A stretch of DNA of 64,000 nucleotides from Sulfitobacter mediterraneus (GTDB taxonomy: Bacteria; Pseudomonadota; Alphaproteobacteria; Rhodobacterales; Rhodobacteraceae): contig NZ_CP069005.1 of the NCBI RefSeq assembly GCF_016801775.1, positions 62,001 to 126,000 on the forward strand, written 5' to 3'. The position numbers and the translations under genes are program-made. Shown in pieces: positions 32,896 through 42,778 of this stretch (positions within the stretch are counted from its first letter, which is position 1; every line of letters begins with the position of its first letter). Below the pieces are notes generated by a model. That model had not been told where the DNA came from, did not search any database, and was given only the letters and a program-made list of their open reading frames with translations.

Positions 32896-35215
32896 TGCCG
32901 TCCATGCCGTCACGGGCGAGGTCTTTCGGGATGGCTGGAGCCGCGTCCGGGGCTCGATGCAGGGGCTGCACGTGGCCAAGCAGAGCCAGCTTGTGCGCGC
33001 GGCTGCAGGGCATCGGCCAGCGGTCTTCAAGGCGATCCGGGGCGGGGGTACGCATACCAAATCTCAGTTGATGAACCAGCTCGATTACCTCACCACCAAG
33101 TCCACCCATATCGTGGACAGTAGCGGATTTCTGGATGGCAAGGCGAAGCTCGAGGCGGGTGACATCAAGGATCTGACCGCGCGCTTTGCCAAGCGGTGGG
33201 ATGCGGGCTTCAAGCCCAAGCTTGGGCAGACCACCCACTTGCTCATGTCCTTCCCCATCGGCACGCGCGGGGAGGATGTGCGCGACATCGCGACGGATGT
33301 GGCCGAGCGGTTCTTCCAGACCGATGAGGGGCATTTCGACTACATCATCGCGGTGCATGAGGACCGCGATCACCCGCATGCGCATCTGGTGCTGAACCGC
33401 CGGTCTCAGGAGGGCGAGTTCTTCTTTCTGGGGCGCAACCATCGGTTCAACTATGACGATTTCCGCCTCGCCATGGTCGAGGAGGCGGAGAAGTACGGCG
33501 TGCGCCTGGAAGCCACGCGGCGGGTGGATCGCGGGGTTGTGCATTACCCCGCCGCTACCCGCGAGGTTTATGCGGCGAAAGAAGAGGGTCGCGCGCCCCG
33601 CGAGCGGGAACGTGTGGGGGCCGACTTGACCCGGACGCTGGCGGAGATCGCCAATACCAGAACTGTCTATTATTCGCTTGCCGCGGAGGCTTCGCGTGAA
33701 GTCCGCGAGGATATTGCCGCAGCCCTCTTCCGCGCGGGCGAAGTGCTGGCGCATGGCGGACAGGTGGACCGAACAGGAGATGTGTATATGGCCGAGGATC
33801 AAAGCTTCGAGGATCTCAGAAGCCTCTATGCGGAGAAGCTCGCGCGGGTGCAGGGCATGATCGCAGAGAAGTCTGACGCGGAACGTCCCGTGCTGGAAAA
33901 ACGCCTCATCGAGATCCAGACGCAGGTCCAGCACATGCAGCCTCTCGGTTTGCGATCATCCACGCTGTCAGAGACCCCCTCGGAAGGCGGGATCTATTCC
34001 GAGGCCAATATTGACGCCAGCCAGCGCGAGCGACTGGCCGAGCCCGACTTGAGATCGCGCATTGACGTAGCACTACGGGGCACCGGGATCAGCACATCGG
34101 AAGTGGTGGCCCGGATCGAGACGGGCGCCTCAAATGCAGCGCTCGAGCATCAATGGATCGCCAATGATCTCTCCAAAGTGGCCGAGGCGCGCGATTTGAA
34201 CCTTGAACGCCGCGCCGATCTGGAACAGGCGCGCGACATTCTCAACGATTTGCATGTCGAACTTGGCACGATGCTGGAACAGGAGAAGGTGCTGCGCCGG
34301 GATGGTGTCATGGAAGCGGAAGCGGACAGCGAGCGGTTCCATTATCACCGGGACGCAGTCCGGGCGATGGAAGGGACAATCCGTCAGGAGATGCGCGCAG
34401 ACGGCCTGACAGCGCAGCAGGTCGAGGACCGGGATTGGGAGGTTGTCTCGCGGGCAGAGCGCCGGATCGAGACGGAGCAACGCGCGTATCTCGAAGCACA
34501 CCCAGACCTGCTCGCACGCCCAGGCGATGTGATCGACCGGTCTGAACCCTACAGGGAGACCATCACTGATGCGGCCCGCGCCAGCGAGATCACCCGCGAG
34601 GTCGACCGGATCATGGAGGGACGCGACGTCCGCACGCCCGTTGCAGATGCTGTCACGGATGACTTACGAGCGCGCTATCCGGACATGCCGTCCCATCTCG
34701 CCCGTGGGCTCGGCGCGACCTATGCAGCCGTCGTCGAGATACGCGACACGGAGGTCATCAATCAGGTCCGCCGCGAAACCGAGATGCGCGACGGGCTCGG
34801 GTCTGGCACGCGCGACGACATCCTCGCGACCCGCGGTGAAACTGCGCCGCAGTCTGACCATGCCGACCGCCTTGCAGACGAGATTACGCGTGTTCTGGAG
34901 CATGAGCGGGCGGGGGAGTTGTCCGCGCCCTTCGAGACCGAGGCGGAGCGGGACGCATTTCGCGACGAGATCGCGCGGGTGCTGGACGTGCGCCAACTCG
35001 ACCGGCTCACATCCGGCGATGCCGATGCGCTGGAAAAGGTTCTCGAGGACCGCCTCGACCGGCTCTATGTCGCCAAGGTCTACCTGCAATCGGATGCAGC
35101 GACGGCCAACACGGAGGCCTTGCGTCAGGTGGTCGATGATCTTGCCGACACCGAATATGAAAAACACCGCACCACAGACGTGGATGGCGAGACCGAGCGG
35201 GGTCAGGTCCATTGA
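32882..35215 (+). CDS. virD2: VirD2-like relaxase (MOBP-type)
   Basis: Predicted 777-residue relaxase. The N-terminal nuclease domain (residues 1-260) carries a catalytic Tyr candidate in MNQLDYLTTKS (near residue 65) and the metal-binding three-His motif in HEDRDHPHAHLVLNRRS (near residue 160). The C-terminal 500 residues are charged, helical and unrelated to VirD2 of Agrobacterium; they may hold the secretion signal and contacts with VirD4. Start ATG at 32882, overlapping mobC. The stop overlaps the coupling-protein start. Together with mobC and virD4 it forms the DNA-processing operon of the conjugation system. Confidence 0.9.
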   Translation: MRLNDAVHAVTGEVFRDGWSRVRGSMQGLHVAKQSQLVRAAAGHRPAVFKAIRGGGTHTKSQLMNQLDYLTTKSTHIVDSSGFLDGKAKLEAGDIKDLTARFAKRWDAGFKPKLGQTTHLLMSFPIGTRGEDVRDIATDVAERFFQTDEGHFDYIIAVHEDRDHPHAHLVLNRRSQEGEFFFLGRNHRFNYDDFRLAMVEEAEKYGVRLEATRRVDRGVVHYPAATREVYAAKEEGRAPRERERVGADLTRTLAEIANTRTVYYSLAAEASREVREDIAAALFRAGEVLAHGGQVDRTGDVYMAEDQSFEDLRSLYAEKLARVQGMIAEKSDAERPVLEKRLIEIQTQVQHMQPLGLRSSTLSETPSEGGIYSEANIDASQRERLAEPDLRSRIDVALRGTGISTSEVVARIETGASNAALEHQWIANDLSKVAEARDLNLERRADLEQARDILNDLHVELGTMLEQEKVLRRDGVMEAEADSERFHYHRDAVRAMEGTIRQEMRADGLTAQQVEDRDWEVVSRAERRIETEQRAYLEAHPDLLARPGDVIDRSEPYRETITDAARASEITREVDRIMEGRDVRTPVADAVTDDLRARYPDMPSHLARGLGATYAAVVEIRDTEVINQVRRETEMRDGLGSGTRDDILATRGETAPQSDHADRLADEITRVLEHERAGELSAPFETEAERDAFRDEIARVLDVRQLDRLTSGDADALEKVLEDRLDRLYVAKVYLQSDAATANTEALRQVVDDLADTEYEKHRTTDVDGETERGQVH

Positions 35216-37224
35216 GCGCCGCCATGGGAAAAGCGCGGATCGCCACGGGCGTCCTGCTTGTGACGCTGGTGACCGGGGCCATGGGCTATACCATCGCCTC
35301 GGCGGTGCTGACCTACCAGGATCTTGGGTTTGGGGCCGAGATCGACTTTGCTTATATCGCGCAGAACTACATCACGATCCTCGATCGCCGCCCGGAGGAC
35401 GCGCAACTTATTCACCTGATCGTCGGCAGCTTCGCCGCCGCCGGCCTGATGCTGAGCCTCGCCCTGTCGGGGTCCGCCCTCACACGCTTTGGCCAGACCC
35501 ATTGGCAGAGCGCGCGCGAGATGAAGGCCAACGGGTTTTTCGGGGCGCCGGGGACCGGGTTCATCCTCGGCAAGCTGGGGCCGCCGGGCTCCCGCGCGAA
35601 GTACATCTGTTCGAAAGTCTTCCCGCACGCGCTGATCGTAGCCCCCACCGGGCGCGGCAAGACCACGGGCTTCGTCATTCCGAACCTACTGACCTGGCAA
35701 GGCTCTGCCGTGACGCTGGATGTGAAGGGCGAGTGTTTCAAAGCCACGGCCCGGCACCGCGCGGCCCAAGGCGACAAGGTCTATCGCTTTGCCCCTACCG
35801 ATTGGGAGGGCAAGCGCACGCATCGCTACAACCCGCTTCTGCGTATCTTCGAGCTGAAAGACCCCGCGCGCCAGCAGATGGAATTGCAGCTTCTTGCGAC
35901 GCTCTTCCTGCAGAGCGACAATGACCGGGTGCAGGGGCTGCTCAAGGGCGGGATCGATCTCTTCGTGGCAGCAGGCCTGCTGGCGTTCCAGCGCAAGCGC
36001 CCCACCTTGGGAGAAATCTACCGCATCGCGGCCTCCGGTGGAAACAAGCAGAAGGAGTATTTCGCGCGGGGCCACGAGGTGGACAACAGGGCCGCCAAGC
36101 TGATCTTCACGCGGCTGGCCTCGACCAACAACGATACGCTGACCTCTTACGTCTCGCTTCTGATGACCTCGGGGCTCGACCAATGGCAGAACCCGGCGAT
36201 CGATGAGGCGACGGCGGTGTCGGACTTTGATTTCCGGACGATCCGCAAGAAACCCTTCTCGGTCTATCTGGTGGTCCAGCCACTGATGGTGAAGCCGCTC
36301 GCGCCGCTGATCCGGCTGTTTTTCTCCGATCTGCTCTCGGCCATGCAGGAAAAGGACCCCGGGCCGGATGAACCTTGGCCCGTGATGATCATGCTCGATG
36401 AGTTCAACCGTTTGGGCAAAATGCCTATCGTGGTTGAGAGCATTGAGACCCTGCGGACCTACCGCGGTCATCTGGCCGTGGTCACGCAAACGATCCCCGC
36501 CCTCGATGAAATCTATGGCGAGAACACCCGCCGTGCCCTGCAGGGCAACGCGGGCGTGAAGCTCTACCTAACGCCTTCGGATGAAAAAACCGTCGAGGAA
36601 CTGAGCAAGGCGGTCGGCAAGACCACGAAGACCGTCATCACGCGATCCCAGTCCATCGGCAAGAACCCCTTTGAAGGGCGCAGCCAGTCGACCCGGACCG
36701 AAGAAAGCTCTCTCCTGCCCGAGGATGAGGCGCGCCGCCTACCGCTCGACGAAATCGTCATGGTCATCGATGCCCAGATGCCGGTCCGGGCAAAGCGGAT
36801 CCAGTATTTTGACGACCGGCTGTTTAAGGCCATCCATGCAGCGCAGACGGGGGAGTTGCCGTTTCCGGAACCGGGGGGAGGGGGATCGCAAGGCACGCTG
36901 CCGTTGAGTATGCGGGCCATGCCGATGACACCGCCACTGGACGGGCCAGGCGGATCCGAGGCCGACGTTGAGGCCGCACGCCAGGCTGCTGATGGCCAAT
37001 CGTCAGGGCAAACCGAGGTCGCCCCAAAGAAGACCGCGCCCGTCGTTCAAGCTGTTATCTCTGAGGAACAGCGACAGATGGAGATGGATTTTGGCAGCCA
37101 GGTTGCGGATGCCGAGACAGTGGGGGTGGATGATGAGGCGCAGATGCGCTCTGCCGTTGATGGCTTGGACGATATGGAAGCGATGCTGCGAGAGGGGGAT
37201 GTCGAAAAGCTGGTTGCACGATAG
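35212..37224 (+). CDS. virD4: Type IV coupling protein (VirD4/TraG)
   Basis: Predicted 670-residue ATPase that brings the relaxase-DNA complex to the secretion channel. Two N-terminal membrane segments (about residues 10-30 and 65-85) precede Walker A VAPTGRGKTTGF (near residue 145) and Walker B IMLDEFNRLGK (near residue 395). VVTQTIPALDEIYGE is the usual sensor region. The gene may begin at the TTG at 35212, which overlaps the relaxase stop (TTGA), or at the ATG at 35224. The tail after residue 550 is disordered and acidic. Confidence 0.93.
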   Translation: MSAAMGKARIATGVLLVTLVTGAMGYTIASAVLTYQDLGFGAEIDFAYIAQNYITILDRRPEDAQLIHLIVGSFAAAGLMLSLALSGSALTRFGQTHWQSAREMKANGFFGAPGTGFILGKLGPPGSRAKYICSKVFPHALIVAPTGRGKTTGFVIPNLLTWQGSAVTLDVKGECFKATARHRAAQGDKVYRFAPTDWEGKRTHRYNPLLRIFELKDPARQQMELQLLATLFLQSDNDRVQGLLKGGIDLFVAAGLLAFQRKRPTLGEIYRIAASGGNKQKEYFARGHEVDNRAAKLIFTRLASTNNDTLTSYVSLLMTSGLDQWQNPAIDEATAVSDFDFRTIRKKPFSVYLVVQPLMVKPLAPLIRLFFSDLLSAMQEKDPGPDEPWPVMIMLDEFNRLGKMPIVVESIETLRTYRGHLAVVTQTIPALDEIYGENTRRALQGNAGVKLYLTPSDEKTVEELSKAVGKTTKTVITRSQSIGKNPFEGRSQSTRTEESSLLPEDEARRLPLDEIVMVIDAQMPVRAKRIQYFDDRLFKAIHAAQTGELPFPEPGGGGSQGTLPLSMRAMPMTPPLDGPGGSEADVEAARQAADGQSSGQTEVAPKKTAPVVQAVISEEQRQMEMDFGSQVADAETVGVDDEAQMRSAVDGLDDMEAMLREGDVEKLVAR

Positions 37225-37417
37225 CGTGGTGTGCATCGCCATCTTTCAGGGATGGGCGGAAACCGGACCTTCGCTGAGCTTGCAACATGGTTCCAATAAA
37301 TGCTCAAAAGCTGCCGTTGTGTTGGGCCCCAAAAACTCGCCTTTTCATTCCTAGAATAGGATAACGGTAGGCACTATATTGTGTTGAAAGCGGCGCGGCG
37401 AAGGCAAGGTATAGGCA

Positions 37418-38533
37418 ATGAGCGATGAAGACTCCGAAAATAAGAAACCCAGAGGTTTCGACATTTCCAAGTTAGGCGTGGAAATGAGCGATCAAGTCCG
37501 CGAAGCCGCTGACCAGAAACTACGCCGTAAGTTCAAAGACCTTTCATCTGGTTTGAGTGGCATCGGAGCGGCCCAGAAAGCAGCGCTTGGCTTAGGCGCA
37601 TCTGGCGTCTTTGCAGATATGGCCAGCCAAGCAGAACGCCTAAACCGTATTGTGGACCCAATTGGTCTGCAAAACTTGACTATGGGTATAGACCGGGCGT
37701 CATTGGGGATACCGCGGTCCATTCTGGACAGCCTGCACATAGACAGCCCCTTTGGACGTTTGGCGGCTGATATGGAACGTCAGACGAAGATGTTTGACAG
37801 CCTGTCACTGGGCATTGATCGACAAATGGGACTAGTGCCCAGCATCTTGCGTGACTTCGAGTCCAGCTATGCTCTTGGGATCACACGGGCGCTAGACTTG
37901 CCACGCATTGGGGACACCTTTGCTGCGCTGGATATTGGCAGGTATGGGCGCATTTTCGACAACGCGAATGCCCTACGTGGTCTGGGCCTTGGCGTAGAGT
38001 TCGGGGACCGTTTCAGCACCCTTGCGACTAGTCTTACTGAGCAAATGCAGGCCCTTGGGCAGATCGGTAGCATCGCGGCTGCGGCCCAGATTGGACTTGG
38101 GCTATCCGGCAATATCGAAGAAATGCTTGCCCGCACCATCGCCGCGCAAGAGGCATTGGCAGGACAGGAACAAGCGCCGGTAGATGAAACGACACGGCAA
38201 AAACTTTCGCGTCAATTGCAGTTGCTGTGCAACATCATCACCATCCTGTCTTTCTTCATGATGGTGGCGCTCGAAGTAGAAGACCGGCTTTCAGACGATG
38301 AAGACGCGGCTATACGAGCGAACGCAGAGACTATGCAGAAAATGCAAAGCTCAATAGACGCGCTCACGTCTCAGCTACGGGAAGTGACTGCTACGCAAGA
38401 GGCCGCAACGGAACAAGATAGGGCAACTGACGCGGCTATCACAGACCTTCTACGCGAAATTGCCGATAGCCTTTCAGATCAAGAGGAATTGGAAGGGCCA
38501 GAAGCTGGCGCACATCCTCCCCCAGCGGATTAG
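37418..38533 (+). CDS. Repeat-containing membrane-anchored hypothetical protein
   Basis: Predicted 371-residue protein, no recognised domain. Residues 80-190 contain two or more degenerate repeats of the form GIDR-x(3-4)-G-x-PRSILDSL (LTMGIDRASLGIPRSILDSL; LSLGIDRQMGLVPSILRDF). One hydrophobic segment (about residues 270-290, LLCNIITILSFFMMVALEV) is followed by an acidic coiled coil. The base composition is less GC-rich than the flanking transfer genes, as in the Gabija-like pair downstream. It may be a third defence component or an independent gene of the same insert. Confidence 0.6.
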   Translation: MSDEDSENKKPRGFDISKLGVEMSDQVREAADQKLRRKFKDLSSGLSGIGAAQKAALGLGASGVFADMASQAERLNRIVDPIGLQNLTMGIDRASLGIPRSILDSLHIDSPFGRLAADMERQTKMFDSLSLGIDRQMGLVPSILRDFESSYALGITRALDLPRIGDTFAALDIGRYGRIFDNANALRGLGLGVEFGDRFSTLATSLTEQMQALGQIGSIAAAAQIGLGLSGNIEEMLARTIAAQEALAGQEQAPVDETTRQKLSRQLQLLCNIITILSFFMMVALEVEDRLSDDEDAAIRANAETMQKMQSSIDALTSQLREVTATQEAATEQDRATDAAITDLLREIADSLSDQEELEGPEAGAHPPPAD

Positions 38534-38800
38534 GGGGCGGAGAGCCGTCATTCGCTGTGGATCGCATAAACGACTAAGATGAGCAGGAAGAGGACCTTGC
38601 CAAGCCATGTCCGTGAGCCGTATCAAATGGTAGGTTCGGTGGCCTTTGCTGTAATGCCTGCATCTGGTAAAGATAAATGCCCCAGCATTCGACAGTCGGA
38701 AGAACAACCATGAATTCCTCCGGCCAAAATCCACAATTCTTGACTATTTGCGGAAGACAAGTTTCCACTCGCATGAAGCTGTTAATTTCGGAGAGAACGT

Positions 38801-40894
38801 GTGCGCATTAAAAAAGTTCGGGTTCAAGGATTCCGCTTACTGCGTGACGTAGAGCTTATGCTCGAAGACACGGCGACGGTGGTAGTGGGTCGAAACAACA
38901 GCGGGAAGACGTCTCTCACTGACGTTTTTAGATGCTTCGGATCAGGCGGTTCATCTTTCAGGCTGCAAGATTTCTCGGCTGCGGATCGCACCAAGTTTGC
39001 CGCTGCAAGGAAAGCCAGGCTGGCGGGGGCAGCCCCTCAGGACGTGCTCGCCATGCTGCCAACGATTGCGATCACAATTACCATGAGCTACGATAAGGCA
39101 GCGCCCGACATAGGTCCGATGTCGTCCTTTATGATCGACCTCGATGCCAATTCGGATATTGCCATTGCGCATGTCATCTACGCGCCTCGATTATCGGCCC
39201 TATCGAGCCTCTTGGATTTCGAGGCCGACGCCGAAGCCTCTGAACCGAAGGTTGAGTTCTATCGCCACATCAAGGAAATACTCGGATCCGCGTATGAAAT
39301 CGAAGTGTGGGCACTCGATCCGACCACCCCGAGCAATCGACGTCGCCTGAATGTGAACCATCTCAATGCGCTGATGAAGTGGGATCTGGTGCGGGCGCAA
39401 AGAACACTCGATCATTCTGGCCATGGCGACGCCGACGTCATAGGTAGCCTCTTAGGCAACCTCTACAAGACCGCCAAAGCCCCCACCGCCGCGGTGGCCG
39501 ATCAGTTACTCGCCGCGCAGCTGAAGTCTTCGGTCGAGGGAATTGAACGCGGAGTCCAGGAAGATTTCGATGCAGTTCTAGCGGGCCTGCTGCCGGCGAT
39601 GGACGTTCTCGGCTTTCCGGGGCCTAACGACACGACGTTGCGCCCAGAGACGGTCTTGAATGTCGAGGCCCTGCTCAACGATCACACAAAGGTCGTCTAT
39701 GCCAGCAACGATGGGGTGCATCTACCCGAGGGCTATAACGGACTTGGTACCCGCAATCTCATTTATATGCTGCTTCAGTTACAGAGCTTTCACAAGGAAT
39801 ACAGGGCTCGGGAAACGCGGCCGAACACGCATCTAATTTTCATCGAAGAGCCCGAGGCTCACCTCCATCCGCAAATGCAGGAGGTTTTTATTGCCCAACT
39901 GCAAAAGGCTGTCGCCAAGTTATCTGAAGGATATCCCGATGAACCGGCGTGGAAGGTACAGTTCGTCATCACGACCCACTCGCCTCACGTCGCCAATGCT
40001 GCCACGTTTGAAGCGGTCCGCTACTTCCTCAACGCGGACCCGGTCGTCGCAGGCACTCGAGAGACGAAGGTCAAGGACTTCAAAAAGGGCATGGCGACCA
40101 TCCCGGACCCAGATAAAGACTTCCTGCACCAATACATGACGCTCACGAAATGCGACCTTTACTTCGCCGACAAGGCGATCATGGTGGAGGGAACGACGGA
40201 GCGCATTCTCGTGCCGAAGTTATGCGACCTAGCGGACTTGAAGCTCCCGATTGAATACAAACTAGCCCGGCAGTACGTGACTACAATGGAAGTGGGTGGT
40301 GCATACGCCCACCTGTTCTATCCCCTGATCGACTTTCTGGAACTCAAAACGCTCGTCATAACCGACATAGACTCCGTCATTGGCGTCGCGGTGAAGACGA
40401 AGACTGGAAAGGACACCACCAAGTACAAAAAGTGTCTTGTAGTGGATGGCGAACGCACCAGCAATTCGGCCATCAGGCATTGGTTCGACACGACTTCCAG
40501 CCCTAACCCACCCCACATCAAGCCTTCAGATCTGCTTGCCAAGACGGACGAGGAGAAAACTTCAGGGGTCCGCCGGCTCGCGTATCAGATTCCGGAGGTG
40601 AAAGGGACAGACGTTTGTGCCCGTAGCTTCGAAGACGCCTTGGTACTAGCCAATCCCAAGCGTTTTGAACTCGAAGAAGATGAGAGCATGGCATCCGACG
40701 CATGGGAAATGGCCAAGGATATGGGGAAAGCGGATACCGCCCTGCAATTCGCTATCAGGGAAAAGGATTGGGTGGCGCCGCGTTACATCCGCGAAGGATT
40801 GGCCTGGCTGGCTGAGCCACCTCCACCGCCTTCCGAGCTGCCGCCGGTCCAACCGCCGGACACCGATAGCAAAGCTTCGGAAGCGGCGTCGTGA
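38801..40894 (+). CDS. gajA: OLD-family ATP-dependent nuclease, Gabija GajA-like
   Basis: Predicted 697-residue protein. ABC-type ATPase domain: Walker A VGRNNSGKTSL at residues 29-39, Walker B FIEEPEAHLHPQ near residue 347, and an H-loop His in TTHSPHVANA. A TOPRIM nuclease domain follows: VEGTTERIL near residue 462 (catalytic Glu) and VITDIDSV near 520 (DxD). This is the class 2 OLD layout, found beside UvrD-type helicases. GTG start at 38801 preceded by GGAGAGA. Established for GajA: site-specific DNA nicking, inhibited by nucleotides and released during phage infection. At 697 residues it is longer than the B. cereus type protein (about 580). Confidence 0.85.
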   Translation: MRIKKVRVQGFRLLRDVELMLEDTATVVVGRNNSGKTSLTDVFRCFGSGGSSFRLQDFSAADRTKFAAARKARLAGAAPQDVLAMLPTIAITITMSYDKAAPDIGPMSSFMIDLDANSDIAIAHVIYAPRLSALSSLLDFEADAEASEPKVEFYRHIKEILGSAYEIEVWALDPTTPSNRRRLNVNHLNALMKWDLVRAQRTLDHSGHGDADVIGSLLGNLYKTAKAPTAAVADQLLAAQLKSSVEGIERGVQEDFDAVLAGLLPAMDVLGFPGPNDTTLRPETVLNVEALLNDHTKVVYASNDGVHLPEGYNGLGTRNLIYMLLQLQSFHKEYRARETRPNTHLIFIEEPEAHLHPQMQEVFIAQLQKAVAKLSEGYPDEPAWKVQFVITTHSPHVANAATFEAVRYFLNADPVVAGTRETKVKDFKKGMATIPDPDKDFLHQYMTLTKCDLYFADKAIMVEGTTERILVPKLCDLADLKLPIEYKLARQYVTTMEVGGAYAHLFYPLIDFLELKTLVITDIDSVIGVAVKTKTGKDTTKYKKCLVVDGERTSNSAIRHWFDTTSSPNPPHIKPSDLLAKTDEEKTSGVRRLAYQIPEVKGTDVCARSFEDALVLANPKRFELEEDESMASDAWEMAKDMGKADTALQFAIREKDWVAPRYIREGLAWLAEPPPPPSELPPVQPPDTDSKASEAAS

Positions 40895-42630
40895 CCAAAT
40901 CAGTGGAAAATCCCGCCATCATCGCGGCGCAAGCGGCACAGGCCAAGGTCGACGCCTGCCTCGATGCAGGAAAGAGCTTCCGACTTGAGGCGGGCGCAGG
41001 CGCAGGCAAGACCTATTCACTTGTAGCCGCCCTCAAGAAGGTCATAGCAGAGCGGGGGCGTTCACTGGTTCAGGCCGGTCAACGCGTCGCGTGCATCACC
41101 TTTACCGAAGTCGCTCGTGACGAAATCGCCGTGGAAATCGAAGATCATCCGGCAATCTTGGTGGAAACGATCCATGCATTCTCTTGGGGCTTCATGGCTT
41201 CGTTCCAATCCGCTTTGCGGTCTTTGCTGCCGGAGCTGGAAAGGCGATCGGCGGCGATCATTGAAGCCGGTGGTATTGGCGAGAGGGCTGTGGTCTACGA
41301 TTTGGGGTTCTTCCGGATCGAAGAAGACCAGATATCGCTCGCGCATGACGATATCCCGGCGCTTATGGCCAAGCTGCTGTCATTGGAGAAGTTCAAGCGT
41401 CTCCTCACGCAGCAGTTTCCCGTACTGTTCATCGACGAATACCAGGACACGGATCGCGACTTCATGAATGCGATCGACGAACAATTTTTCAAGGGCGACG
41501 GTGGTCCGATGGTTGGGTTGTTCGGCGATCACTGGCAAACGATCTATCGGAGCGAATACGAGCTCGCCCATTACTCTGTCGAGGCTATCGATAAGGGATC
41601 GAATTTTCGCTCGGCGCAACCCATCGTCAATGTTCTGAACCGACTGCGACCCGAATTGCCACAGGTCGTTAGCGACCCTGATCTGCCGGGCGAGGCACGC
41701 TTTTTCCACGCTAACGCCTACAATGGGGAGAGGACCAACTCTCCCCATTCCAAGAACGACTTACCGCCTGAAATGGCGAAAGCGGCCAGGATCAACCTGA
41801 TGGCCCGCCTAGAAGCGGAAGGTTGGGTGCCGGAGAAAACCAAGGTTTTGATGCTGACCCACAGTGTTCTTGCTGCTGAACAGGGCTATCTGGATATTGC
41901 AGAGGTCTTCAAGGGGCGAAACGATCAATTTGTCAAAAAGGAGGACCCAGTCGTCAAGTTGCTGACCGAGGTCGTCGAGCCAATGTGTGCTGCTTATTCA
42001 GACGGCGACTACGGGAAAATGTTCGATATTTTCGGGGCTGGTCCAGCTATTCGAAGCCACGCAGACAAACTCGCCTGGCGCGCCGATATGGACCATCTTC
42101 TCAAACTGAGAGCCGATGGCACTATCGGTGAGGTAATTGATCACCTCAAGCAGACGAGCCGTCCGGCTCTCTCGTCGCGGATCGTCAAGAGAGAGGACGA
42201 TCTTAAAGCGCTCCAAGGACAACCGATTCCCGAAGATATGGGGGCTCTGCAAAGGCATGCCAATCTGCGGGAAGTGCCCTATGTAGAAATCATCGAGGTC
42301 GCCAAGTTCGTCGAGGGCTTCACTCCATTCGCGACGCAGCACAGCGTCAAGGGTGCCGAGTTCGAGAACGTTCTGGTCGTCCTCGGAGGTGGATGGAACC
42401 ATTACAATTGGCCTCAACTGCTTGAATTGCTGGAAACTAAAGGCCTAACCACAAAGAACACCAAAGCCTTCTATCGCTCCCGAAACCTGTTCTACGTGTC
42501 GATATCCCGGCCCATGAATCGCCTTGCCGTGCTCGCCACTCAGACCTTATCTGAAACCGCCTTGAAGGCCGTGGCGCATCTGTTTGGAGTCGAAGGCGTG
42601 GAGGAACTCCCGCTTGAACAATTGGCCTAG
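40891..42630 (+). CDS. gajB: UvrD/PcrA-type helicase, Gabija GajB-like
   Basis: Predicted 579-residue superfamily 1 helicase. Motifs in order: AGAGAGKTYSL (Walker A, residues 34-44), ITFTEVARDEI (Ia), FIDEYQDTDR (II, near 183), GLFGDHWQTIYR (III), NFRSAQPIVNVLNRL (IV), HSVKGAEFENVLVVLGG (V) and FYVSISRPMNRL (VI). All key residues are present, so the enzyme should be active. The GTG start overlaps the nuclease stop by four bases (GTGA), so the two are coupled, as in Gabija. It has neither a RecB nuclease domain nor a long UvrD tail. Confidence 0.85.
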   Translation: MTKSVENPAIIAAQAAQAKVDACLDAGKSFRLEAGAGAGKTYSLVAALKKVIAERGRSLVQAGQRVACITFTEVARDEIAVEIEDHPAILVETIHAFSWGFMASFQSALRSLLPELERRSAAIIEAGGIGERAVVYDLGFFRIEEDQISLAHDDIPALMAKLLSLEKFKRLLTQQFPVLFIDEYQDTDRDFMNAIDEQFFKGDGGPMVGLFGDHWQTIYRSEYELAHYSVEAIDKGSNFRSAQPIVNVLNRLRPELPQVVSDPDLPGEARFFHANAYNGERTNSPHSKNDLPPEMAKAARINLMARLEAEGWVPEKTKVLMLTHSVLAAEQGYLDIAEVFKGRNDQFVKKEDPVVKLLTEVVEPMCAAYSDGDYGKMFDIFGAGPAIRSHADKLAWRADMDHLLKLRADGTIGEVIDHLKQTSRPALSSRIVKREDDLKALQGQPIPEDMGALQRHANLREVPYVEIIEVAKFVEGFTPFATQHSVKGAEFENVLVVLGGGWNHYNWPQLLELLETKGLTTKNTKAFYRSRNLFYVSISRPMNRLAVLATQTLSETALKAVAHLFGVEGVEELPLEQLA

Positions 42631-42778
42631 CCTCTTGTTTGCTCAGGGAAGGCATGCCGCCGATCCGAAGTGGTGCTATTGGCAATTTCAGAAGGCGGCT
42701 GGAATGGCCGAAATGAGGGCGCGAAAGTGCGCGAAGCAGACTTTGGCTTTGAGGTAGTCGAGCGGCGGCTCAGGGCCG

